A stretch of DNA of 64,000 nucleotides from Schistosoma mansoni (Eukaryota; Platyhelminthes; Trematoda; Strigeidida; Schistosomatidae), in assembly GCF_000237925.1 (NCBI RefSeq), contig NC_031497.1:6379295-6443294 (forward strand), written 5' to 3'. The first letter of the stretch is position 1; each line of letters opens with the position of its first letter. This document shows, piece by piece, positions 38,401 to 45,193 of this stretch. The position numbers and the translations under genes are program-made. The notes under the pieces were generated by a model. That model saw only the letters and a program-made list of their open reading frames with translations. It searched no databases and had not been told where the DNA came from.

Positions 38401-40757
38401 TATTTTTATTACCATTATGGGGATTTGTGGAGATCGCAGTATTTTAACAGTTGAATTCACGAGTCAGTCTAAGCAGGCTAGCTATTGAGAACCTAGGAGC
38501 ATCGGATGGCCGTTTCGTCCTAGTATGGGAATCTTTGCCAGTTTTCATAGACGATCCCGTACCAAAGGGGCTCGAGCACAGGACATTTGGTCTCGAGTGA
38601 GAACGCTTCACCTCTAGACCATATCAAGGTGTTGGTGTCTTACTTCAATCAATCCACGATATTACTCAACCTTTCATCCAATGTCTAATGTGAATAACTG
38701 TCTCCACTCGACTCATGAATTCTGATGTTAAAATACTACAACCTATACAAATCCCCATAATGATAATAATCATGTTCTCACTAGTGACTAGATTCAAGAT
38801 GTAACACTAATGGATGCCAGCTCAGTGGTCTACAGCTGAATCTTTCTCACTCGAGATCCAATGTCCTGGGTTCGAGTCCCTTTAGTTCGGAATTGTGGGT
38901 GCGCACTTCTGAGGAATCTCATACTAGGATATAACGGCCGTCCTGTGTTTCCAGCTTTTCAATGGTTGTCTAGCTTAAATCGACTCGTGAATTTGACTTA
39001 TTTTTATTTGTTGATCAAAAGGCTTACTTTAACTTTTGTAAGTATTAAACGATTTTATTTATTAGGATTATTCTTGACAAGCTCTAAGTATGTCCTATGT
39101 TCAGTGAAGTGGATTATTTGATTTTAAAACTCATTATCCTTCTGTATAGCAGTAGGATCGTTGAATTAGAATAGGAATAAGCTGCAGAGAGTATATTAAT
39201 GATTTCCAATCACATACAAGTTAATAAAGACAGGTCGATTTTTTACTTAAGGAATGATTCTAATAAGTTAGTTTCTATTCCGTATAGACATTTTTATCCA
39301 TCAATATAGTCTCATAGTCGGAATTGACCAAGTACTCATCACCTTAAGTGTCAAAGAGTTATAGACTAAACTATTGGGATTATTGTAATCGCCAACTTGT
39401 CTAGCTGATATAATTTGTTTAAGCAGCCCTAAGGGATGATATTTTTTTTATTTTTACTGATATTTATGGCTGACTTTGGTTCTTTTATTGACGTCAGGAA
39501 TACTATGAAACAAGAATAGAAAAAAGGACGTGGATTCTAAATTCCATTCTTAGGTATAGTCAACTTATGAACTAACCTATTACTGAACTCTTTACCTCTA
39601 CACTAATAATCATCACTGTGACCTAGTGGTTAGGATTGTTCATTTTTTACAATAAAAATTGTCAATAAATTATGGAAGAGTTATATTCACTACTTTGGAT
39701 TAACGAATATTGATCTAGTTTAGAAAAGATGGAGACAATGAATAATAATTATACATTTTATTGATTAACTAAACATTTGTAAACTGTTTACAAATTCACT
39801 ATTGAATTCATTTCAAGAAGTTACTTTTCAGTTATGAATTATTTTAACAATTAAACATTCATCTTGATACGATATCAAAAGTTGATCTAATACATTGATT
39901 CTTGTTCATCAAATTTATCTATTTCATAAATTATTCTTCAGTTAGATTTATGTAAAATAAAAGTAATTATAATAGTTGAGATCATGAATCAACTAAAGTT
40001 AGACCACCATGGAAAACCTGGAAACACTGGACGGTCGTTTTGTCCTATTATGAGACTCCTCAGCAGTGCACATCCACGATCCCGTCTCGTGAGATTCGAA
40101 CCCAGGTCCTATCAGTCTCACGCTTACTAGTGACTGGATTCAAGAGGTATTTCCTGGAGTTCTAGTGAGAAGCAGTGACCAGTGGAGTTCAACCAGGTCT
40201 GTTGTGAGATAGTAACTCTCTGAAGACAATGGTGGATGCGTCGCTCAATTTTGTGGATTTATTGAAGTTAGACATTAACACCGTTGGATGCCGGCTCAGT
40301 GGTCTAGAAGCTAAGCGCTCGCGCGCGAGACTGATAGGTCCTGAGTTGGAATCTCGTGAGGCGGGATCGTGGATGCGCACTGCTGAGGAGTCCCATAATA
40401 AGACGAAATGACCGTCCAGTTTTTCCACGTTTTCCATGGTGGTCTAGCTTCAATTGATTCATGATCTCAACTATTAAAATAACTATAATATCCATAAAAC
40501 CGCTTCTGATATTAAAAGTAGTTAATTATAAAATTTGCCTAAAAATGTCAATGTAAAAGTGATTCAAACTGTTACGAAACCAGTTAGATTTCGAATTTTA
40601 TATAAATAATAATTATACTATATTATAATGTTATTACTCTGTTGAAAATACACATATGGTAAATATTTTACACTTTTGTTATTTCTAGTTGAATGAGTGG
40701 ATTACAGGACCACAAATAAAAGAAGAATGTCAAATGGAACCAATTCCAATGTTATAA
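17137..40757 (+). CDS. Copper amine oxidase, membrane-anchored (at least six coding exons)
   Basis: Primary-amine oxidase of the copper/topaquinone family: it deaminates primary amines to aldehydes with release of hydrogen peroxide and ammonia. Coding exons: 17137-17333, 24256-25408, 29518-30803, 33874-34006, 37287-37451, 40689-40757. All junctions have consensus AG/GT and matching phases; together they give 1000 residues and a stop. Seen: a cytoplasmic-looking N terminus, one membrane segment ([20 protein letters not shown]), Asn-rich linkers, N2/N3-like domains, and the catalytic domain with the topaquinone motif LFNYDY (Tyr codon 30256-30258), the HxH copper motif (30415-30423) and the third His in [11 protein letters not shown] (37320-37322). 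The catalytic-base motif usually YxD reads SLE (Glu codon 29953-29955). About 240 residues longer than vertebrate AOC3, mainly from Asn-rich runs. The initiator exon was not found. The family call is secure; substrate is unknown. Confidence 0.92.
17334..19965. other. Amine oxidase intron, first part
   Basis: AT-rich. It holds a short family B SINE tail on the - strand at about 18785-18835 (GTTTTTTGTGGAGATTTCAG). Nothing else supported. Confidence 0.45.
19966..20285. mobile_element. Family A hammerhead SINE: short inverted pair followed by a 5' half unit
   Basis: 19966-20041 is a - strand ribozyme-containing 3' end and 20042-20117 is the + strand counterpart. The sequence then continues with a 5' half unit (AATACACTTATTCCAATAAG; GGAGTCCTAAACAATAAATG) to about 20285. 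The - strand ribozyme keeps CUGACGA and GAAAC but stem II has a mismatch. The + strand one reads CCGACGA in the core and is predicted to be inactive. Confidence 0.75.
20286..21847. other. Amine oxidase intron, AT-rich
   Basis: Contains a C9 run near 20513-20521 and long AT-rich stretches. Open frames here match no protein I recognise. Confidence 0.4.
21848..21985. mobile_element. Family B SINE fragment: inverted tail fused to a + strand ribozyme
   Basis: A - strand 3' tail (GGGATTTTGTGGATC..., 21861-21897) is joined within the ribozyme to a + strand copy (GAGGAGTCCC, GGACGAAACGGCCGTCCAGTG, then GTTTTCCATGGCGGTCTAAC and the tail). Both ends are 3' tails. The 5' strand of stem I is missing, so the ribozyme is predicted to be inactive although GAAAC and GUC are intact. 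Confidence 0.75.
21986..22984. other. Amine oxidase intron, AT-rich
   Basis: No supported feature. Confidence 0.35.
22985..23265. mobile_element. Family A SINE with inverted 5' half
   Basis: 22985-23100 is the 5' half of the unit in antisense (TCTCTTATTGGCATATGTGC; GCCTCGATATTG). It is followed directly by the 3' half in sense (GTGGCTATCAGGACTCAGTA, A box TAGCTAATTGG, B box GGTTCCAGTCG, ribozyme). The ribozyme has three extra bases after CUGAUGA (CTGATGACAAGTCC), and GGATGAAAC weakens stem II. This is the arrangement produced by twin priming. Confidence 0.75.
23780..24088 (+). mobile_element. Family A hammerhead SINE, nearly full unit
   Basis: It starts CTAGAATTCTACTGATAGCC, which corresponds to the sequence just 3' of the hammerhead cleavage site in other copies (CTGGATTCCACTGCTAGCC). 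It runs through TTTGTTTATAATTTC, the 5' half, the tRNA-like part (A box ~TACCTAAGTGG; B box GGATTCGAGTCCC) and a second ribozyme end. The ribozyme (24016-24070) has a complete core (CUGACGA, GAAAC, GUC), but three extra A residues follow the cleavage site and stem I is disturbed. Confidence 0.8.
24256..25408 (+). CDS. Amine oxidase exon b: membrane anchor, Asn-rich linkers, N2/N3-like domains
   Basis: The acceptor TTTTTTCTTACAG ends at 24255 and the donor is CAT|GTAAGT at 25408. The first base completes a Lys codon, then [20 protein letters not shown] forms the single membrane segment. Long runs of Asn encoded by AAT/AAC repeats follow at about 24351-24375, 24530-24545, 24675-24735 and 24838-24900. 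The folded part ([24 protein letters not shown] ... [16 protein letters not shown]) matches the N-terminal domains of copper amine oxidases. An ATG at 24182 upstream of the acceptor is in the same open frame but is not needed if splicing occurs. Confidence 0.85.
25440..25910 (-). mobile_element. RTE-clade LINE (SR2-like), 5'-truncated 3' end
   Basis: The - strand frames encode the RTE reverse-transcriptase tail: [20 protein letters not shown], then [10 protein letters not shown], then [20 protein letters not shown] and [14 protein letters not shown]. They sit in two frames, so the copy carries at least one frameshift. The 3' end lies only about 30 bases after the donor of amine oxidase exon b. 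The sequence is closely similar to 11331-11728. Confidence 0.85.
25914..25936. repeat. (TA)n microsatellite
   Basis: About eleven TA units next to the 5'-truncation end of the LINE fragment. Confidence 0.8.
26027..26370. repeat. GC-richer patch, probable element fragment
   Basis: It is more balanced in base composition than its flanks (CCCAGGCCCCGCTAACTAGA; GGCGAATACGACTCGAAGG) and ends in a small inverted repeat (TGGGGACTTAACATCCCCA). It resembles an inserted element, but no domain is recognised. Confidence 0.35.
26371..28429. other. Amine oxidase intron, AT-rich
   Basis: No supported exon, RNA gene or recognised repeat. Confidence 0.35.
28430..28930. mobile_element. Family B SINE, decayed inverted pair
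   Basis: A - strand copy (28430-28660: ribozyme remnant GGTCGCTTCGTCCTAG, A-box region, head) and a + strand copy (28775-28930: B box GTTCGATTCC, ribozyme remnant GGACAAGACGGCCGTTCAAC, GGTGGTCTGGCC) face head to head across about 115 bases. Neither ribozyme core is intact. Confidence 0.65.
29412..29448. repeat. (TA)n microsatellite
   Basis: About 18 TA units, 70 bases before the acceptor of amine oxidase exon c. Confidence 0.85.
29518..30803 (+). CDS. Amine oxidase exon c: start of catalytic domain with topaquinone and HxH motifs
   Basis: The acceptor TATTTACAG ends at 29517 and the donor is TCCAG|GTGATT at 30803. It encodes [15 protein letters not shown] through [10 protein letters not shown]. 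The family landmarks come in order: SNV-type strand ([20 protein letters not shown]), the base motif region ([10 protein letters not shown], with Glu where the family has Asp), [10 protein letters not shown], the cofactor motif [19 protein letters not shown], and [14 protein letters not shown] carrying two copper His ligands. Confidence 0.92.
30804..31344. other. Amine oxidase intron, no feature
   Basis: AT-rich; no recognisable exon. A 72-codon frame at 31035 has no supported identity. Confidence 0.4.
31345..31657 (-). repeat. LTR-like repeat, Ty3/gypsy fossil
   Basis: This is a second copy of the repeat at 51202-51495 (shared blocks include GAACAGAACAC, CGAATGTATTTAAGCA, CCTACCGATTGCGCTTC and TACTTATATGGATATAAGTA). 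The termini are TGTAGT-type at both ends when each is read inward, as in LTRs. It lies downstream, in - orientation, of the integrase remains at 31930-32880, so it may be the 3' LTR of that fossil. Confidence 0.55.
31930..32880 (-). mobile_element. Ty3/gypsy retrotransposon fossil, integrase and 3' pol remains
   Basis: The - strand encodes the integrase core, with [15 protein letters not shown] and [20 protein letters not shown] motifs (32424-32798). A C-terminal integrase region follows ([28 protein letters not shown], near 32330-32440). The GC content is clearly higher than the flanking intron. Gag, protease and reverse transcriptase are absent here. The element is broken, with several breaks, and is a partial fossil inside an amine oxidase intron. 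Confidence 0.85.
32881..33483. other. Amine oxidase intron, AT-rich
   Basis: No supported feature. Confidence 0.35.
33484..33730 (-). mobile_element. Family B hammerhead SINE, single copy
   Basis: A nearly complete - strand copy: tail (GGGGTTTCGTGGAGGTTG at the left edge), ribozyme, B box (GGATTCGAACAC on +), A-box region (TAGACCATTAAGCCGGCATCC on +) and head. The ribozyme core is intact (CUGAGGA, GAAAC, GUC), but the 5' strand of stem I (GCGCACUG) has been deleted, so activity is unlikely. Confidence 0.8.
33874..34006 (+). CDS. Amine oxidase exon d
   Basis: The acceptor AAATCCCTAG ends at 33873 and the donor is GAG|GTTAGT at 34006. The first base completes Arg, giving [20 protein letters not shown] and then [13 protein letters not shown]. 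This matches the conserved HxxAVT...SSS-F-N...P-VDF block of copper amine oxidases. The exon is 133 nt and ends in phase 0. Confidence 0.9.
34318..35040. repeat. GC-rich dispersed-element fragment, family unknown
   Basis: A 720-bp block with sharp GC-rich edges in AT-rich intron DNA. It has several overlapping open frames on both strands (for example 34321-34587 and 34771-35022 on +) but no single recognised domain. The composition suggests a LINE 5' region or another inserted element. Confidence 0.4.
35041..36203. other. Amine oxidase intron, AT-rich with a short AAT microsatellite
   Basis: Contains an AAT/AAC run near 35369-35400 and a (TA)n run at 36103-36121. No exon supported. Confidence 0.4.
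36204..36580 (-). mobile_element. Family A (Sm-alpha-like) hammerhead SINE, full unit with terminal redundancy
   Basis: In - orientation it begins GTCTTGGGTTCCACTGCTAG (about 36571), that is, at the position of a hammerhead cleavage site. It continues through the GCCACTATCCATCTTTG tail, TTTATAATGCTTGTGAATT, the 5' half (GCACATATACCAATAAGAGA), the tRNA-like part with A box TAGCTGAGTGG and B box GGTTCGAGTCA, and a ribozyme, and ends with a second GGATTCCACTGCTAACCAC tail. It therefore spans more than one repeat unit. The ribozyme core reads CUGACAA, so it is predicted to be inactive. Confidence 0.85.
37287..37451 (+). CDS. Amine oxidase exon e: third copper ligand
   Basis: The acceptor CTATGGATAG ends at 37286 and the donor is TCG|GTAAGT at 37451. 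It encodes [20 protein letters not shown] through NRFYTES, the conserved W-T-G-x-x-H-[IL]-P-R-x-E-D-x-P block whose His is the third copper ligand, followed by IMPHNLF. 165 nt, phase 0 at both ends. Confidence 0.92.
37452..38404. other. Amine oxidase intron, AT-rich
   Basis: No supported feature. Confidence 0.35.
38405..38770. mobile_element. Family B SINE, inverted structure with matching outer tails
   Basis: A long - strand copy begins ATTATGGGGATTTGTGGAG at the left and runs through a ribozyme remnant (CGGATGGCCGTTTCGTCCTAG), the tRNA-like part and the head to about 38690. A + strand tail fragment follows (CGACTCATGAATTCTGATG ... ACAAATCCCCATAATGATAA). The outer 15 bases on each side are inverted repeats of each other. 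Confidence 0.7.
38779..39000 (+). mobile_element. Family B SINE, single copy
   Basis: The head (CACTAGTGACTAGATTCAAG), GGATGCCAGCTCAGTGGTCT with the A box, B box GGTTCGAGTCCC, a decayed ribozyme (CTTCTGAGGAATCTCATACT; GGATATAACGGCCGTCCTGTG) and the GTTGTCTAGCTTAAATCGAC block. The GAA core is lost. Confidence 0.75.
39001..39974. other. Amine oxidase intron, AT-rich
   Basis: Holds a short tRNA-like trace (GTGACCTAGTGGTTAGGATT at about 39618). No exon supported. Confidence 0.4.
39975..40510. mobile_element. Family B hammerhead SINE, head-to-head pair with one full-length unit
   Basis: 39975-40124 is a - strand copy from tail to B box. 40125-40510 is a full-length + strand copy. The latter has the head (TTACTAGTGACTGGATTCAA ... 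GACATTAACACCGTTGG), the A box in GCCGGCTCAGTGG, a B-box region (GAGTTGGAATCTC), the ribozyme and the 3' tail (ATCCATAAAACCGCTTCTGA). The tails face outward. The - strand ribozyme reads AAA for GAA and is predicted to be inactive. Confidence 0.8.
40374..40425 (+). ncRNA. Hammerhead ribozyme, type I, family B (weakened stems)
   Basis: Core CUGAGGA and GAA are present and the cleavage triplet GUC ends at 40416. Stem II (GUCC / AGAC) has one mismatch, stem III (AUG / CGU) has a wobble, and stem I is reduced to CACUG with CAGU. It is probably slow or inactive. Confidence 0.55.
40689..40757 (+). CDS. Amine oxidase terminal exon
   Basis: The acceptor TTATTTCTAG ends at 40688. It encodes [20 protein letters not shown] followed by ML and TAA (40755-40757). 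It joins in phase 0 to exon e. Confidence 0.85.
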   Translation: MNEWITGPQIKEECQMEPIPML

Positions 40758-40790
40758 TATTTCAAAAGATTAGCGCATTATTTCATCTCG

Positions 40791-40796
40791 AATAAA
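40791..40796 (+). promoter_or_regulatory. Polyadenylation signal of the amine oxidase gene
   Basis: AATAAA 34 bases after the stop codon, the only canonical signal close to the terminal exon. Confidence 0.65.
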
Positions 40797-41424
40797 TGTC
40801 ATTCTAGAAAAAAACAGTTTCGATGGTAACATCTGTAAATATATATTGCATAATAAGTAACTAAATTCAGTACTCATCATTGATATATTCCCATGAATTA
40901 TACAGTATACTATGTATTACATTAGACCATATATTACACTTTAATATCTCTTGTATATAGAATTATGGGGATGTATGTATAGATTATTGATGGAAATTTG
41001 TGTACGCTGTGCTGGTACGTTTCATTGTGAATGGAGATCATATAGAAAACTAATAAAATCCAAAGAGCAGTAAATAGTGTTTTTGTCATAGTTTGGTGCT
41101 GCTTACACTTCAACAATCCTTCCTGATGTAATTTTGATGATGAAAATAATCTTCAAAGTATTGAAAAACTTCATGAAATTCTAGTCCCATTCTCATCAAT
41201 GACTAACTTCGAAGTAGATTATACGAACATACAGTGGGAAGCTATGTTATGTATAGTTGAAAAAGTTAGAATTAAAAAACTCACAGATGATACTGGATAC
41301 TGACCGCACTTGTCAGGTAGTCTTATTATTTTATATTTCATCATCAATTGGTAGTAAAAAAAATACTCAGGGATCTCTTTAAAGTAATAAGCCATAATAT
41401 ATTAGAATCAGATACAGTACTACT

Positions 41425-41500
41425 GACTAATGGTGGATTGTTTGAGGTAAGATGGTCAACAGGGTTTCCTGTTGACCACCTCCAACCACCATCTACCTCA
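41425..41500. repeat. Fold-back hairpin repeat
   Basis: GGTCAACAGG (41454-41463) and CCTGTTGACC (41468-41477) form a perfect 10-bp stem with a 4-nt loop. Outer segments TGAGGTA (about 41443) and TACCTCA (about 41494) extend the symmetry. The surrounding 41420-41640 block is GC-richer and may be a small non-autonomous element. Confidence 0.55.
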
Positions 41501-42049
41501 ATATATAGTGCACGCAGTGTCGAGCCACCTAGACTGGTGGCCACATTGCAACTCGATCGATAGCATTCGATCAATTCTAAGAAGGACCTGGCACGCATGA
41601 CATTGATCACCATCCAGTGATCAATCAATGATGGATTGTTTTCATCATAAGTTCAACATTTTGCTGTTCGATTACATAGTGATTTTCATTTACTATTAAT
41701 TAAAATATACAGTAACAATCCTTTTTTTATTTGGGTATAAATGAGGTTTAATTATTAGTTAGGAAACTTAGAATATTTCAAAAAAATTTCACGTTTATAA
41801 GTGCTAAATGATGATAGTAAATTTCCTGCTTAATGTTATGGCAATCTATGCTTTATTAAATAGGGAGATAGAGATAGTTGCTTCACTTTGAATCTTTTAA
41901 CTATCTAAGTTATATTTTACAATCATATGTATAGAAAAAGTATTTTATACACTATTATGAAAGTGATTAAATTCAAAAGTATGTTGATAATCAGTGAGCT
42001 ATCATTTCGTCTGTTAATTATTGACACAGGTTATTAGGGAATGATGGTA

Positions 42050-42360
42050 AATCAGTTGATGAGGTCATGAATCTTCATCAACTGAGACGGTTGGACCATG
42101 TGTTACGCATGTTTGAACACCGATTACCACGACGCGCTATGCTGACTAGTATTGGCGATGGTTGGAAGAAAGTTAGGGGCGGTCAGACCAAAACGTAGCA
42201 TCAGTGCTTGAAGTCACTAACTTCTAGTCCGAGCCATGTTGGCAGATGCAGACTACCTGGTTGGGGTCCGCGTGACTATCGTAACCAATGGTTGGAGACT
42301 CTGTGTGTCATGGCTCAGAATTGATCACAATGGGGCAGGTGTGTACACTCTTTATCTTCT
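42050..42360 (+). mobile_element. LINE 3' end, craf-type reverse-transcriptase tail
   Basis: The + strand reads LHQLRRLDHVLRMFEHRLPR, then SHVGRCRLPGWGPRDYRNQW and LETLCVMAQN, a C-terminal tail common to trematode endonuclease/reverse-transcriptase LINEs. An in-frame stop and the shortness show a dead, 5'-truncated copy. Confidence 0.8.
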
Positions 42361-42469
42361 CTTAAACCTTGAGATTAAAATTGCTTCATAACTTTCCTCC
42401 TTCCTATACTAATTTTCAACTCCAAGTAACCTTCATCAGAATTATTCACTATCTTCCTTTTCAGTTCAA

Positions 42470-43110
42470 ACATTTCTCCCTAGAAATCACACTTTCTTCA
42501 TCTAACTTTCAGGGATTGATCTCTTACCGAGTGGTTCACTTATGAACGCAGATGACATAGTTATATTCAGTGAAGACATTGAACAAGGAGTCTTTTGCTA
42601 GACTTGAGTAACAATGCAAGCATGTCTGGAGTGTCTCTCTTCCTCTAAATCCAAAATGCTTCAGACTGATCCACATTATTGCCTACATTGATTATTAGTG
42701 AGTGAAGTAGTTGAGTAAGTTGACCAATTCGCTAATCTTTGGAGATTCATCAGGACTGGTGAGCTGATATTTGAAAGAATCTCGGTGCTGAAATTAGAGT
42801 TCTCCAGGGTTTTAACAACTTACGTCTTTTGTGACTAAGGTGAGAGGTTTATCTGTAAGCAAAGCTAGGAGTACACTACACAGCAGTTCGGTTTGCTCTA
42901 CTTTACGACTGTGAAACAGCCTTCGGAGATAGAGAACATTGGTAAATTACTAATATTCGACTACAGATGCCTCCCAAGCCTTGATGGTGTATGTTGAGTT
43001 CACCCAGTAAGAAATGCTAAGGTACAACAGAGAAGATAGAAAGTGTGTTGACTAGGTTAAGTTTTCACCGACTGATGTGATTGGTAATGTTACATGTGAT
43101 TGCCAAGAGA
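42470..43110 (+). mobile_element. LINE fragment, reverse-transcriptase body, decayed
   Basis: It is similar to 56210-56800 (shared ATCACACTTTCTTCATCTAA; GAGTAACAATGCAAG; a YDCETAFGDREH-like segment corresponding to the LYGCETW block). It comes from the same LINE type as 42050-42360 but an earlier part of the ORF, although it lies downstream; these are separate or rearranged insertions. Several frame disruptions. Confidence 0.65.
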
Positions 43111-44803
43111 AACATTTCTAAAATTAACGTTTTTCACTACTGGATATATATATATATAACGCATTGGATGTGATTCACACTAATCATCGAATGTCACGTA
43201 GGCTTCAGAAACAGTATGATTGAGGAGGGAAAGAGAAAAGGCATAATTATCGACAAATGCACGTAGTATTGACACAAAAATTCTATGATCAATACTAATT
43301 TAATAACTGTATATATATATATATATGAAAATTGGAGGAAGTAATAAATAAGCAAATATCAAAAAGAACATGAACAAACCAATAAATAACTAAATAAACA
43401 TAGATAAACAAAGCTGGTCATGTTTTCTGATAATATTAAGTCAATGATCTGTAGGGCGTTACATATGTGTATGTGTATGAGAAAGGAGATGAGAAAACAA
43501 GTTGATCGGCAACAAGAAAATATACTCAAAAGTTACAAACAACCACACACACACACACACAACTATGCTCGAATGAATATAGTCGTAGAAAGGCAAGGTA
43601 ATGACGTTGCAACAAGACTTAACCGATTGTAATAATTAATGAAAATTGAAAAAAGATTTAGAACGAAATAAATTCCTGGTATAGCCAAAATAAAAAGTTG
43701 AAAGTAACTAATGTGATGACCATTAGTAATAATAATAATAATAATAAGGAATATTGTAACTGGAAGAAGAAATACGCTAAGCACAAAAGAGTAAATTAAG
43801 ACAAACACTGATGTCTGAAAAAAGAAAAAGATTGTAGAACAAGGGAGAGATTTAATTCAAAGAAGTGAAATACAACAACGACTAGATAGGTAAGCGAACA
43901 GACTATACGCAAACACATACACACAACCATACAAAATACACTTTATCTGAATTAGAACATAAACTAACTTTAATTCATTATTTTAATTGAATGTTAGTTA
44001 AATGTCTTTTATTATTTGGAGAAATGGTATTCATGAGAATATTAATTATGCATATCATATTGAAATATTGTCAATGCTCACATTCAATTATAAAGATGAA
44101 CTGAATAAAGACAATGAAACTTTATAGTGAAATAATAAGGTAATACAATAATTCCCTGATAGAACAAGCCAACAGAAACGATTCTAATAATGAGTTTACA
44201 GAAGATCGACAAACAAAAACACAAAGAGATAACAAAGATTTTAGTGAACAAAGAAATAAGATAGATGAGATTGAGATATTTCACAACACAACAACTATTA
44301 AATATAATGAAAGTATGAAATTAAAATAATTAGTGAATCAGACATTATCAATGAAAGAAATGCACAGAATACAACAACAAATATTGAACACAAATAGTAA
44401 TTGAATAAAGACTTATTGGAAATATTATAAAAGGTAATGCACCATTCCAAAAAAATGTAAATAAACGGATAGTCCTGTATCAGATATATGCATTGAGCAT
44501 GTAATCTGTAACACAGTACGTCTTTCGTTGAAAAAAAAACGAAAGCTTCAATGATGAGGAATGTTGTGAGTGATTAGATAAGTGCCAAACACATATGAAG
44601 TTCTTGTTGGCAGTAATATTAATGATAATAATAATAATAATCAGCATCGGTGAAATGGTATTGACTGACGAAGAAGTGTGCAACGAAAGATAAATCAATA
44701 TGAGTAAATAAAGTTGTTATTGAGTGGAAATCATAAAGAAATCTCTTGTAATCTCTTGTGAATTACACATTGAAATATAAATTATTCATGGAGTATACTG
44801 ATT
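43111..44803. other. Intergenic region between two convergent genes
   Basis: Low-complexity DNA: (TA)n at 43146-43158 and 43311-43325, (AC)n at about 43543-43561, and AAT/ATA runs near 43730 and 44625. It also holds the 3' flank of the UNC-18 gene. AATAAA on the - strand lies near 44005-44011, but it is about 800 bases from the stop. Confidence 0.5.
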
Positions 44804-45193
44804 TCACACTGGTTCCCCACCAGCACCTACAATAACTGATGTCCCGCTGCTAGCCGATGGAGGCACTGTTCCTGGTGGATAAGAAAGTTTCTCCAAATCC
44901 TTTAAGAATGCTTCCGGCACGAGTATATGGGTACCACCGACGATAATATCCCATTGTTTACCTAGTGCAGTATTCGTTAATTCATATGCACAACGGATTT
45001 CTGAATACGATATTCCACCGATTACAAAGAATATTAATCTAGGTCCAGAACGTGGTTGTTGACTTTTATCCCGATGCCACATTCCATATCTTGCAGACAT
45101 TGGTGCATTTCCTGTACGCGTCCCAGGACCACGAACAGGGCCACCACCAAAGTACTGAAATAATTTCGGATCCAATTTGTCTTCAGCAGCATC
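44804..45193 (-). CDS. unc-18: UNC-18 exon 12 (C terminus, residues about 494-622)
   Basis: Starts [18 protein letters not shown] after the acceptor AACTTAAG. It contains [11 protein letters not shown] and [20 protein letters not shown] and ends with a Ser/Pro/Gly-rich tail and TGA (44806-44804). Confidence 0.93.
   Translation of the reverse strand, partial: DAAEDKLDPKLFQYFGGGPVRGPGTRTGNAPMSARYGMWHRDKSQQPRSGPRLIFFVIGGISYSEIRCAYELTNTALGKQWDIIVGGTHILVPEAFLKDLEKLSYPPGTVPPSASSGTSVIVGAGGEPV

Noticed and set aside
40261-40345. A- and B-box pair as a tRNA gene
   Set aside because: The sequence does not close a full cloverleaf and is embedded in a repeated SINE; the same holds for the other A/B-box hits.
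43311-43325. TA-repeat runs as possible promoters or origins
   Set aside because: Simple microsatellites; nothing else nearby supports a function.
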